Program-made: the position numbers and the translations under genes
Notes under the pieces: generated by a model
Seen by the model: the letters and a program-made list of their open reading frames with translations, nothing else
Databases searched by the model: none
What the model was told of the DNA's origin: nothing
Source: Frankiaceae bacterium
Lineage (GTDB): Bacteria > Actinomycetota > Actinomycetes > Mycobacteriales > SCTD01
DNA length: 64,000 nt
Direction of reading: 5' to 3'
Assembly (NCBI GenBank): GCA_016650445.1
Contig: JAENVS010000006.1
Location: 1 to 64,000 of the forward strand
Part shown: one piece after another, positions 1-11,995 of the stretch
Position numbering within the stretch: the first letter of the stretch is position 1
Layout: each line of letters begins with the position of its first letter

Positions 1-1142
<1,142 letters not shown>

Positions 1143-1351
1143 CGAGTCCCCCATCCGAGAGCCGCTCGGGGCGGCGCCGTGCCACGCCGAACAAGGGACG
1201 CGACCTGGTCACTGTAGGGCCACCGGCGCTACACGGTCTGTGACGACCGGGTGACAGAAGCGAGCCACCGATGGTCCCTCGGCAGGGCTTCCCGTGACAG
1301 CCTCAGTCCGTCGTAAGCGTCCATGAAACATGGGCATGTGGGAAGACGAGA

Positions 1352-2194
1352 TCAGCGCGCAACGACCTTGACCGCTTGCAGCTGGTGGTCGCCGGTGCCG
1401 GTCGGCGTCGTGAGACCCGTCCCGGTCGTCCACTGGTACTGGTACGTACCCGGCGCGATCCGTTGGCCGGCGGAGCGGACGTTCCAGACCGTCGTCCACT
1501 GCACGCAGCGCCCCGGCAAGACGAGCACCCGCTCACCAGCAGCGAAGGGCGATGGTCTTTCGGCGGAGCTCCAGAGCACGCGGTGGTGCTTCGTGTCGAC
1601 GAACTGCACGGCGGCCTGCTGCCGCGTCGGGAACCGCAGCTCGCGGGCGTCGACACCCGTCCGGCACACCCGCACGTCGAGCCGGGTGCGATGGCCGGTG
1701 CGGATGTTGTTGGGGAGCGTGGCGTCGAGGCACCACCCCGTGGCGGTCCATTCGGAGATGGCGGTTGTCGAGCAGCTCCACCCTGCCCCGACGTCCACCC
1801 GCTTCCACTGCGTCGCGTCGTGGTGCGGCAAGGGGTTGGTAGGAGCAGACATGGCGGTTGCCGCGGAGCGCCGGGGCATCCGATCGCCCGACGGCAGATC
1901 GAGTGCGGTGGGCGGGACAGCAAGCGCATCTGTCACTGCCGACGGCACAGCCGTGACCTGCGGTGTCGGGCGGACGGCGGGCTGGTCCTGCTCGAGCACC
2001 GACGTCGAGCCCTGGCCGAGCTGCGCCGCGATGACGGCCGCGGCAAACGCCGCAGCGGCCACGCCGGTGAAGGCGGTGCGGGTACGACGGCGGTGCTGGT
2101 GGCGTCGGCATGCCGACTCCATCGCATTGCGACTCGGCGCGAAGGACGGCGCGACTCCGAAGGGCGGCAGCCCGAGCTCGCGTGGGTCGGTCAT
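1352..2194 (-). CDS. Membrane-anchored BsuPI-like protein coupled to ECF sigma factor
   Basis: A protein of 280 aa. Its ATG overlaps the sigma-factor stop codon (ATGA), so the two are translationally coupled. Residues 1-40 form a basic cytoplasmic tail, residues about 41-60 one membrane segment (Ala-rich, FTGVAAAAFAAAVIAA), and the rest lies outside the membrane with a Pro/Thr-rich linker. The C-terminal ~130 residues resemble a BsuPI-type beta-sandwich: a conserved Trp in the VQW/VWN region is followed by IAPGTYQYQW, the usual 'PGtY' strand. Position and topology suit a regulator of the sigma factor, but no zinc-binding anti-sigma HxxxCxxC motif is present. Anti-sigma function is therefore only an inference. 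Confidence 0.6.
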   Translation of the reverse strand: MTDPRELGLPPFGVAPSFAPSRNAMESACRRHQHRRRTRTAFTGVAAAAFAAAVIAAQLGQGSTSVLEQDQPAVRPTPQVTAVPSAVTDALAVPPTALDLPSGDRMPRRSAATAMSAPTNPLPHHDATQWKRVDVGAGWSCSTTAISEWTATGWCLDATLPNNIRTGHRTRLDVRVCRTGVDARELRFPTRQQAAVQFVDTKHHRVLWSSAERPSPFAAGERVLVLPGRCVQWTTVWNVRSAGQRIAPGTYQYQWTTGTGLTTPTGTGDHQLQAVKVVAR

Positions 2195-2694
2195 GACAGC
2201 TGCTCCGTCAGCAGGGCGCGGGCTTCGGAGAGGTGGCGCTTCACGGTTCCTTGCGGACGGCCGACAGCCAGCGCGACCTCGGCCGTCGAGAAGCCCGCGT
2301 AGTAGTGGAGGAGCACGACGTCACGGTGCCGGCGCGGGATGCGGGACAGCGCGTCGCGGAGGACGAGCACCTGCGCCGCGTCGGGCGACTCTGCCGACAG
2401 GTCCTCGCAGAGCTGGTCGTGCCGACGCCGGTCGAGCGCCTGCCGCGTCCACGACCGTCGTACGAGGTTGGTCGCGACCTTGTAGACGTAGCCGCGTGGG
2501 TCGTGGATCGACTTCCACTTCCCGAGCACCAGGCTGAACGCCTCCTGCGCGAGGTCTTCTGCCTGCTCGCGCTGCCGGACGAGCGACCAGCAGTAGCGCG
2601 CGACCGCGGCGTACTCCGCCATGAAGAAGGCCTCGAACTCGACGGTGACGGCGGTCGGGACGACGGTGCTGCCCCCCGTCAGGTCGAGCGCCAT
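2191..2694 (-). CDS. ECF-family RNA polymerase sigma factor
   Basis: With the ATG at 2694 the protein has 167 aa, normal for an ECF factor. Region 2 holds the core-binding motif AEDLAQEAF, followed by DPRGYVYKVATNL. Region 4 has IPRRHRDVVLLHYYAG and the helix-turn-helix STAEVALAVGRPQGTVKRHL, which recognises the -35 element. An upstream GTG at 2715 would add seven residues. The gene is the first of an operon with the BsuPI-like membrane protein and diverges from the secreted BNR protein gene, which is a plausible target. The stimulus cannot be told from the sequence. Confidence 0.85.
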   Translation of the reverse strand: MALDLTGGSTVVPTAVTVEFEAFFMAEYAAVARYCWSLVRQREQAEDLAQEAFSLVLGKWKSIHDPRGYVYKVATNLVRRSWTRQALDRRRHDQLCEDLSAESPDAAQVLVLRDALSRIPRRHRDVVLLHYYAGFSTAEVALAVGRPQGTVKRHLSEARALLTEQLS

Positions 2695-2743
2695 CGGCGG
2701 CGCAATGCTCGTCACACTGATAGGAGACTCGGGGCGGCCGATT

Positions 2744-2769
2744 GGTTCGCTCGGGTGACGAACCGAACC
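2744..2769. promoter_or_regulatory. Inverted/iterated GAACC element in divergent promoter region
   Basis: GGTTCG (2744-2749) is followed after nine bases by CGAACC (2759-2764). That motif is repeated at a 5-base period (CGAACC at 2764-2769, then CGAAC). The element lies between the divergent ECF sigma and BNR genes. GAAC-type sequences are common in ECF -35 elements, and CGTC at 2784-2787 could serve as a -10 element, although the spacing is not ideal. It could equally be an operator. Confidence 0.35.
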
Positions 2770-2801
2770 GAACTGGTCGGCCACGTCTCTTGTTGTCCGA
2801 C

Positions 2802-4361
2802 ATGCAGACCACATCTCGTGTAGCCGCAGTTGTTGCCCTGGCGGTGCTGGCCGGGCTCGCGCCCGCCGCGAGCGCCGACCCGGTGCCGTCGTCGAGCCCG
2901 ACGACGCAGATCGCGTCGGACGCGGCGTGGTGCTGGTTCTCCGAACCGCGCGCCGTCCAGAGCGGCGGTGTCACGTTCTTGGGCTGGATCACCTCGGCCG
3001 GCGACGTCACGATCGGCTCGTTCGAGTCCCAGTCGGGCAACGCGCGCCGGTTCGTGCTCATGACCGACTTCCAGGTCGACGACCACGACCACCCAGCGGT
3101 GCTGCTGCGTCCCGACGGTCGGCTGCAGGCGTTCTGGTCGGCGCACAACGGCGGCGAGCTCCACACGCGGACGTCGGTGCGGCCGCGCGACATCTCGGCA
3201 TGGGGTCCGCTCGGAACCGTCCCGGTGAAGGCGCCGGGTGATCGCGTCAGTACGTACGCCAACCCGATCGTGCTGCCGGCCGAGCGCAACCGGCTGTATG
3301 TCTTCGCGCGGTCCGGCTACGAGCACGTGACCTTCACAAGCAGCGACGACATGGGTCGCAGCTGGTCACCCGCGCATGTGCTCGTCGCGGAGCCTGGGCA
3401 ACGGCCGTATGTGAAGTACGCCGACGATGGGCGCGGCACGATCGCGATGGCCTTCACCAACGGCCATCCGGCCGAGACGCACAGCTCGATCTACTACGCG
3501 GCGTACCGCGCAGGTGCCGTCCGTCGCACCGGCGGCCAGCCGGTGGCGGCGACGGCGCAGCTGCCGATCGCGCCACGACAGGCAGACCTCGTGTTCGCGT
3601 CACCGGCAGACCGTGACGCGTGGGTGCACGACGTGGCGTTCGACGCGTCCGGGCGCCCGCGCATCGTCTTCGCGACCATGCCGCAGCGCGGCACCGGCCC
3701 ACATGACTACTGGTACGCCGCGTGGACCGGGTCGGCCTGGTTGGCCCGTCGCATCACCGATGCCGGGCACAGCATCTCGGACGACCCGCGCGAGCCGGCG
3801 TACACGGCGGGTATCTCGCTTGACCATGACGACCCGGCCGTCGTCGTACTGGCGCGCCCGGGCACCGCGAAGCTCGAGATCGAGCGGTGGCGCACCGGCG
3901 ACCTGGGGAAGTCGTGGACACACGAGGCGATCACCAGCGCGTCGGTCGATGACAACGTGCGTCCGGTCATCCCACGCGGGTCGACGGGAAGCGTGATCTG
4001 GATGGCGGGGCACTACGGCTACTTCACGTCGTTCCGCACTGCGGCCGCGACGAACAGCATGGTTATGCCCCATGCGCCGCTGCCGAGCTCCGTGAACGCA
4101 CGGGTGACGGTCCGCGACGCGACGGTGAGCATCACCGCCTCACTGGCCTCGTTGTTCGTGCTCGCCGTACCAGGCAAGGAGCTGACGCTGCAGGCACGGC
4201 CCGTGCACTGGAAGACGTGGCAACGGGTGGGCCTCGCGACGAGCAACAACGGCGGGGTGGCGTCGTTCCGCGTCCGCAAGCGACCCGGCTGGGAGTACCG
4301 AGTCGTCTGGCCGGGCGATCACAGCATGATGCGCGCGGAGTCACAGCCCGTCGCGGGCTGA
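2802..4361 (+). CDS. Secreted BNR_4-type repeat protein
   Basis: The ATG at 2802 opens directly into a signal peptide (basic MQTTSR, hydrophobic VAAVVALAVLAGLAP, cleavage near AASA-DP), giving a 519-aa secreted protein. The start of the mature part (AWCWFSEPRAV) and blocks such as HDHPAVLLRPDGRLQAFWS are typical of the BNR_4 family, six-bladed propellers related to sialidases and polysaccharide-active proteins. Sialidase Asp-box motifs are not clear, so sialidase activity should not be assumed. The last ~90 residues form a separate beta-rich segment (NARVTVRDATVSITASL) that may be an Ig-like or adhesive domain. The gene diverges from the ECF sigma operon and is convergent with the subtilisin-like gene. 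Confidence 0.7.
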   Translation: MQTTSRVAAVVALAVLAGLAPAASADPVPSSSPTTQIASDAAWCWFSEPRAVQSGGVTFLGWITSAGDVTIGSFESQSGNARRFVLMTDFQVDDHDHPAVLLRPDGRLQAFWSAHNGGELHTRTSVRPRDISAWGPLGTVPVKAPGDRVSTYANPIVLPAERNRLYVFARSGYEHVTFTSSDDMGRSWSPAHVLVAEPGQRPYVKYADDGRGTIAMAFTNGHPAETHSSIYYAAYRAGAVRRTGGQPVAATAQLPIAPRQADLVFASPADRDAWVHDVAFDASGRPRIVFATMPQRGTGPHDYWYAAWTGSAWLARRITDAGHSISDDPREPAYTAGISLDHDDPAVVVLARPGTAKLEIERWRTGDLGKSWTHEAITSASVDDNVRPVIPRGSTGSVIWMAGHYGYFTSFRTAAATNSMVMPHAPLPSSVNARVTVRDATVSITASLASLFVLAVPGKELTLQARPVHWKTWQRVGLATSNNGGVASFRVRKRPGWEYRVVWPGDHSMMRAESQPVAG

Positions 4362-4438
4362 CCCGTCGGGGTGTTCCCGGGGCCAGGTCGCCGACTACTG
4401 CGACTGAACCTGGCAGCCGAGGGCAGCAGACTGCTGCG

Positions 4439-5665
4439 CTAGAAGCCACACCCGTTAGTGGCGTAGGCCGCTGTCCGAGCGGCGATCGCAACGGTGTGGG
4501 CCGCGTCGTCCTCGAGTCGCGGCGGCAGCGCTCGGCGACCAGTCAAGATCTGCGCCGCATTCGTTGCGCTGCCGGGGTTGAACCAGCCGTAGCCCTCGAT
4601 CGCGTAACGCCCGGCTGCCGCGCTCAAGGCCGGCGCCGCGGCGTGCAGGACGGCGTCCTGCAGCTCGTCGGCCGCCAGCACGCCGTCACTGAGGGGCCCC
4701 GCCATGGGCCGGCGCCCGGCTGCGGGCAGGACGAGCGAGCCGCGCCTGACGCCATAGCCGGGATCCCCGACGGACTCGCGCGTGAGCTGAAGGACGCGCG
4801 CTGTCAGCCCGGCGACCTGCGGCGCTGATCCAGAGGTGCCGTCCCCTTGGCCGTAGCCGTCGCCGTTGCCGCTGCTCGCGATGCGGTTGTAGAACAGTCC
4901 GCCGACGTCGTAAGCACGACCGGACCAGAACGTGGGGTCCTTAGCCGTTCCTGGCATCGCTGACGCACCGTCTTCCTCGACGCCACCCACCCGTACCGCT
5001 GCGGGCGAGGCCCCTGGCGAGATGACAGTTGTGTCGATGTAGCTGTTGCCGGCGGCCATGAACGGCAAGCGCCCGGAGCTACGGACCGCCTGGACTGCGG
5101 CTGCCGAATCGCAGACGAGGCCTAATGCGTTGAACGTGCTGTCACTAGCCGCGTCAATCCATGTCTGCTGAGCAACCCACTGCCAGCTAGGCGGCTGGTA
5201 CCCCAACACCGCAACCACGAGAGCGTCCGGCGCGCCACCGACAGTGCGGCCGCCGGCAAGGCTGGCAGTTCCCGTTCCATGAACGGCGTCTGCGAGGACG
5301 TCGCTGTAATTGCCATCCGCAAGGTGCACCAGCAGGCGAGTGCCCTCGATGTAAAACGTCTGGCCGGCTCTCCCATGACGAAGGGAGGTCTTGTTGACGG
5401 CGGCGAGTTGCTCGTCATAGCCCAACGCCCACGGAACCCGGATGCGAGTTACAGACCTCGAGATCGCGGCCGGCAGCTGAACGCTCCTGCCGTCCTTCGT
5501 TCGAAACTCCCGATGCAGGACGTTCACGCCCGACTCAGCGACGACCGCCACCGATGCGTGCACGGCTCGGTTCTCCAGTGGCGTCGAGGCCGAGCCCTGT
5601 CCAGGGGCTGTGGCGGCGCCGCACAGAGCGAGGCCAATGGCAACCCTGAGCAGTCGGGCCCCCAT
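4439..5665 (-). CDS. Secreted subtilisin-like (S8) peptidase with Glu at the Asp position
   Basis: A protein of 408 aa with an N-terminal signal peptide (MGARLLRVAIGLALCGAATA). S8 landmarks are visible: His129 in HGTGTASLAGG, the oxyanion Asn207 in FMAAGNS and the nucleophile Ser278 in GTSGSAP. At the first catalytic position, where the family has D-S/T-G-V, the sequence reads AESGVNVLH, so Glu44 stands in for Asp. Similar 'ESGV' members occur among actinobacterial S8/S53-like proteins, and activity may be retained. There is no obvious propeptide or anchoring domain, so it is probably exported free. It is convergent with the BNR gene; a GCAGCAG/CTGCTGC inverted repeat lies just past its stop (4423-4437). 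A tRNA-Thr gene precedes it on the same strand. Confidence 0.75.
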   Translation of the reverse strand: MGARLLRVAIGLALCGAATAPGQGSASTPLENRAVHASVAVVAESGVNVLHREFRTKDGRSVQLPAAISRSVTRIRVPWALGYDEQLAAVNKTSLRHGRAGQTFYIEGTRLLVHLADGNYSDVLADAVHGTGTASLAGGRTVGGAPDALVVAVLGYQPPSWQWVAQQTWIDAASDSTFNALGLVCDSAAAVQAVRSSGRLPFMAAGNSYIDTTVISPGASPAAVRVGGVEEDGASAMPGTAKDPTFWSGRAYDVGGLFYNRIASSGNGDGYGQGDGTSGSAPQVAGLTARVLQLTRESVGDPGYGVRRGSLVLPAAGRRPMAGPLSDGVLAADELQDAVLHAAAPALSAAAGRYAIEGYGWFNPGSATNAAQILTGRRALPPRLEDDAAHTVAIAARTAAYATNGCGF

Positions 5666-5780
5666 GAAGCCAGGTTCGACGTCAGCGTCCTGGTTCCTGC
5701 CACGCTTGGCCCCGGCACGCCGTCCTGGGGCGAGGTCAACTCTCCGACGACCCGGACCTGCATTCGCAGGTCAGGGGTGG

Positions 5781-5853
5781 AGCCGCCTCGCGGAATCGAA
5801 CCGCGGACAACCTCATTACGAGTGAGGTGCTCTGCCGACTGAGCTAAGGCGGC
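5781..5853 (-). tRNA. tRNA-Thr (anticodon CGT)
   Basis: This 73-nt gene has a seven-pair acceptor stem (GCCGCCT with AGGCGGC), D-loop AGCTCAGTCGGCAGAGC, anticodon arm CCTCA-CTCGTAA-TGAGG with anticodon CGT, and T-arm CCGCG-GTTCGAT-TCCGCGG-like pairing. The CCA end is not encoded. It reads Thr ACG codons. Confidence 0.95.
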
Positions 5854-5861
5854 GGGCCGAC

Positions 5862-5875
5862 CCGGCAATTGCCGG
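5862..5875. terminator. 14-bp perfect palindrome after holB
   Basis: CCGGCAATTGCCGG is a perfect palindrome between the holB stop and the 5' end of tRNA-Thr on the minus strand. It may terminate the tmk-holB transcript or sit in the tRNA promoter. There is no T-run. Confidence 0.3.
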
Positions 5876-5911
5876 ATCAGGTCCGTCGGCGAGTCTAGGG
5901 GATGTGCGCGC

Positions 5912-7093
5912 TCACCCGGTCCGAAGGGCGAGGGCCATCGACTCGACCGCGAGCAGCGGTGCGACGTTGCCGTCCAGCGCGGTGCGGCAGGCGAGCACCG
6001 CCTCGATCCGGCGCAGCGTCGACTCCGGCGTCGTCGCCCCGGCGATGGTGGCTGCCTGCGCGCCGAGGTCGCCATGGATGGCCGGCGTGCCGGTGCCGAG
6101 CTGGACGACCAGGACGTCGCGGTAGAAGGCGGCCAGGTCGACCAGTGCCCGGTCGAGCGCGTCGCGCGACGTGCGGGTCCCTCTGCTCTTCTGCCGCTTC
6201 TCGAGCTCCTTGAGCGCCCCGGCGCCGCCCTTCGGCGCCGAGCCCGTGTAGCCCTTGCCGGTCGCACCGCCACCGAGGGCGGTCGACAGCTCCTCGCGCT
6301 CGGACGCGTCGCGGTCCTTGGTCAGCCGCGCTGCCTCCGCCTGGGCGGCGTCGACGAGATCCTTCGCCGCCTGCAGGGCGGACCCCACGCCGTGCAGGGA
6401 CCGCGGCAGCGACAGGACGTCGCGCCGCTCGGTGCGCGCGTCCTCCTGCAGCGCGAGCCGCCGGGCCCGTCCGATGTGCCCCTGCGCCGCCTGCGCGGCG
6501 AACGCCGCCATCGCCGGGTCGACACCGTCACGGCGTACCAGCACCTCGGCCACGGCGTCGGCCGGCGGCGTCCGGAGCGGCACGAGCCGACAGCGGGACC
6601 GGATCGTCGGCAGTAGGTCCTCGACACTCGGCGCGCACAGCAGTAGCACGCCGCGCGGCGGCGGCTCCTCGATGGCCTTGAGCAGTGCGTTCGAGGCGTA
6701 GTCGGGCATCCGGTCGGCGTCCTCGATGAGGGTGACCTGCCAGCGACCGGCGGTCGGTCGGCGGGCCGTGTGCGCCACAATCCGACGCACCTCGGCGACG
6801 CCGAGGCTCAGCCCCTCGGGGACCACGACAGCGACGTCCGCATGCGTGCCCGCCACGGCCTGATGGCAGGCGCTGCAGTGCCCACAGCCCCGGTCCTCGC
6901 ACTGGAGGGCGGCCGCGAAACCTCGGGCAGCCACCGACCGCCCCGAGCCAGGGGGCCCGGTGAACAGCCACGCGTGCGTCATCGCAGACGCGGTGGAGTC
7001 GTCGCCGGCGACCACCCGGGCCGCGGCGGCCGCAGCGGCCTGCAGCTGCAGCACGACGGCCTGCTGCCCGACGAGGTCGTCGAAGACGCTCAC
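5912..7093 (-). CDS. holB: DNA polymerase III subunit delta'
   Basis: The GTG at 7093 overlaps the tmk stop (GTGA) and gives 393 aa. The protein is a clamp-loader subunit that helps load the beta clamp during replication. The AAA+ domain has GPPGSGRS, in which Arg replaces the Walker A Lys, as usual for the non-hydrolysing delta' subunit. It also has a zinc knuckle (CEDRGCGHCSAC), the Walker B-like LIEDADRM and the SRC motif (TIRSRC). A Gly/Lys-rich linker (ATGKGYTGSAPKGG) separates it from the C-terminal collar domain. The gene is translationally coupled to the thymidylate kinase fusion, the common actinobacterial arrangement. Confidence 0.93.
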   Translation of the reverse strand: MSVFDDLVGQQAVVLQLQAAAAAAARVVAGDDSTASAMTHAWLFTGPPGSGRSVAARGFAAALQCEDRGCGHCSACHQAVAGTHADVAVVVPEGLSLGVAEVRRIVAHTARRPTAGRWQVTLIEDADRMPDYASNALLKAIEEPPPRGVLLLCAPSVEDLLPTIRSRCRLVPLRTPPADAVAEVLVRRDGVDPAMAAFAAQAAQGHIGRARRLALQEDARTERRDVLSLPRSLHGVGSALQAAKDLVDAAQAEAARLTKDRDASEREELSTALGGGATGKGYTGSAPKGGAGALKELEKRQKSRGTRTSRDALDRALVDLAAFYRDVLVVQLGTGTPAIHGDLGAQAATIAGATTPESTLRRIEAVLACRTALDGNVAPLLAVESMALALRTG

Positions 7094-9147
7094 GGCTGGG
7101 CCCCCTCTCCGGGTGGTGGGAGCAGCGCGGTCAGGCGCGCGCGCACCTGCTCGTGGACGGAGTCTGCCGGTGCCACCGCCGACACGACCAGATAGCGGTC
7201 CGGGTCGGCCGCCGCGAGGTCGAGGAACCCCTGACGGACCCGCTGGTGGAAGGACAGCGACTCCAGCTCGATGCGATCGGGACTGTCCGGGATCCGCGCG
7301 AGCCCGATCACGGGGTCGATGTCCAGCAGCAGCGTCACGTCCGGTCGCAGCCCGCCCGTCGCCCACCTCGAGAGCCGGGCGACCTCCGCCAGCTCGAGCG
7401 CCCGGCCCGCGCCCTGGTAGGCGAGCGACGAGTCGACGTAGCGGTCGGTCACGACGACCGCACCGCGCTCGAGCGCCGGCAGGATCACGTGCGCCACGTG
7501 CTGCGCCCGATCGGCGGCGTACAGCAGGGCCTCGGCCCGCGGCGCGAGTCCCCCGGTGGCGGGGTCGAGCAGCAGCTCGCGGATCCGCTGCCCCGCCGGC
7601 GTCGCCCCGGGCTCGCGTGACAGCACGACCTCACGACCGGTGGACTGCAGCCAGTCGACGAGCAGCTTGGCCTGCGTCGACTTGCCGGCTCCCTCGCCGC
7701 CTTCCAGGGCGACGAACAGACCGGCGTACGACAAGGGCTCCGCCGTACGCCGGATCAACGTCAGCAGATCGGTGCGCAGCGGCACGCCGCGGCGGTCGTC
7801 CATCTGCCGGAACGCGAGCACCCCGACGATCGCCGCCAGCACGCCCCCGGCCAGGAGCACGACCGAGACGCCGTTGATGCTGACGCCGTACGGACCTTCC
7901 CGGACGCCGATCCGGCCGGCGATGAACGGTGTCGTCGCGGTCACGAGCAGCAGGTCGATCCGCATGAGCGACTGCACGAGGCCGAACATGCGGCCGCGCA
8001 TCTCGTCGCCGACCTCGAGACCCAGCAGGGTGAGCCCGATGACGTAGGCGACGCCGGCGAACGCGCCGACCAGCACCGTCGCCATCGTGACGAGGAACAG
8101 GTTCGGCACGAGGGCCATGAAGACCAGCGCGGCACCCGCACCGATGATCGACGGGCCGAAGGCGCGGCGCCGACTGAAGGTGCCGAGAGCTCGCGGTCCG
8201 AGCGCGACGCCGAGGGCGATGCCCAGGAACATCGAGCCGAACAGCAGGCCGTACGCCGCATCTCCGCCCGCGAGCACCGACTCGGCGAACAGCTTGCCGA
8301 GCGCGATGATCGCGCCACCTGCGGCCAGCGCGCCGAGCATGCCCACGAGAAGTCCGCGCGCGAGCGGCGTACCGCCCATGAAGCGCAAGCCCTCACGAAG
8401 GCTCGCGACGATCGTGGGCGCCTTCGTTCCGGGCTCACGTGCCGGCCCACCGGGGATCTCGAGGCGGTAGACCGTCAGGGCCGCGAACAGGAACGTCGCC
8501 GCGTTGACGAACAGCGCGAGGTCGACGGGGCCGGTGCGGAAGTACTCGAAGCCGCTGCCGAGCGCGCGCGACACCAGGCTCAGCAGGGCGAACACGGCGG
8601 CAGCGACCGGCGCGGAGCCGTACGTCGCGATGAGGGTGAGCTGGTTGGCCCCCTCGAGCCGATCGGGACCGACCATGTTCGGGACCGACGCCTCCTTCGC
8701 CGGGATCCAGAACAGGCTGACGGTCTCGATGAAGAACGACGCGATGAGCAGGTACAGCAGCGAGCTGTCGCGGTCGGCGACAGACCCGACGATCGGGATC
8801 GACAGGAACAGCGAGAAGCGCAGCAGGTCGCAGATCACCATCGTGAGCCGGCGGTCCCACCTGTCGGCGAACGCGCCGGCGAGCGGACCGAACAGGACGG
8901 CAGGCAACAACCGGAAGACGAGCACGCCGCCAGTCGCGTAGGCCTTGCTCTCGAAGGAGTCGACGAGCTGGGTGGCCAGTGCGGTCGTGGCCAGGAACCC
9001 GAGCCAGTCACCGAAGCTCGACAGGACGAGCGCGGTGTAGAGCCGCCGGAACGGCCGGATGGCCAGCGCGCTCTTCGCCCGGCCGACGCGAGCGCCGACG
9101 AGCTCCTCGGGATGAGGGCGGCCGTCAGCGCTCGCGGGACGCTCCAC
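7090..9147 (-). CDS. tmk: MFS transporter-thymidylate kinase fusion
   Basis: A protein of 685 aa made of two domains. Residues about 25-445 are an MFS permease with roughly 12 hydrophobic segments and the MFS loop motif GALADRWDRR-like (GAFADRWDRR). Residues about 470-680 are dTMP kinase, which makes dTDP from dTMP. The kinase has the P-loop GGEGAGKST, the DR motif TDRYVDSSLAYQG and a basic lid region. Fusions of this type are known in Actinobacteria; the function of the permease half is unknown. The GTG start at 9147 follows a TACCCT box at 7-base distance and probably begins a leaderless tmk-holB transcript. Confidence 0.9.
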   Translation of the reverse strand: MERPASADGRPHPEELVGARVGRAKSALAIRPFRRLYTALVLSSFGDWLGFLATTALATQLVDSFESKAYATGGVLVFRLLPAVLFGPLAGAFADRWDRRLTMVICDLLRFSLFLSIPIVGSVADRDSSLLYLLIASFFIETVSLFWIPAKEASVPNMVGPDRLEGANQLTLIATYGSAPVAAAVFALLSLVSRALGSGFEYFRTGPVDLALFVNAATFLFAALTVYRLEIPGGPAREPGTKAPTIVASLREGLRFMGGTPLARGLLVGMLGALAAGGAIIALGKLFAESVLAGGDAAYGLLFGSMFLGIALGVALGPRALGTFSRRRAFGPSIIGAGAALVFMALVPNLFLVTMATVLVGAFAGVAYVIGLTLLGLEVGDEMRGRMFGLVQSLMRIDLLLVTATTPFIAGRIGVREGPYGVSINGVSVVLLAGGVLAAIVGVLAFRQMDDRRGVPLRTDLLTLIRRTAEPLSYAGLFVALEGGEGAGKSTQAKLLVDWLQSTGREVVLSREPGATPAGQRIRELLLDPATGGLAPRAEALLYAADRAQHVAHVILPALERGAVVVTDRYVDSSLAYQGAGRALELAEVARLSRWATGGLRPDVTLLLDIDPVIGLARIPDSPDRIELESLSFHQRVRQGFLDLAAADPDRYLVVSAVAPADSVHEQVRARLTALLPPPGEGAQP

Positions 9148-9154
9148 GGTTTCG

Positions 9155-9160
9155 AGGGTA
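9155..9160 (-). promoter_or_regulatory. -10 box of a leaderless tmk-holB promoter
   Basis: On the minus strand TACCCT is followed by seven bases (CGAAACC) and the GTG start of tmk. The spacing puts the transcription start at the start codon. Confidence 0.5.
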
Positions 9161-9171
9161 GTTGCGGCGGA

Positions 9172-11961
<2,790 letters not shown>

Positions 11962-11995
11962 GGTTCTCCAAGGTTGTGAAGTGCGGGGGTCCACG

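Noticed and set aside
1323-2537. Plus-strand frame of 404 codons opposite the sigma operon
   Set aside because: No recognisable motif, Arg-rich composition, and it is antisense to a clear ECF sigma factor and its partner.
5781-5853. tRNA-Thr as an attachment site for an integrated element
   Set aside because: No integrase gene and no repeat of the tRNA 3' end were noticed nearby.
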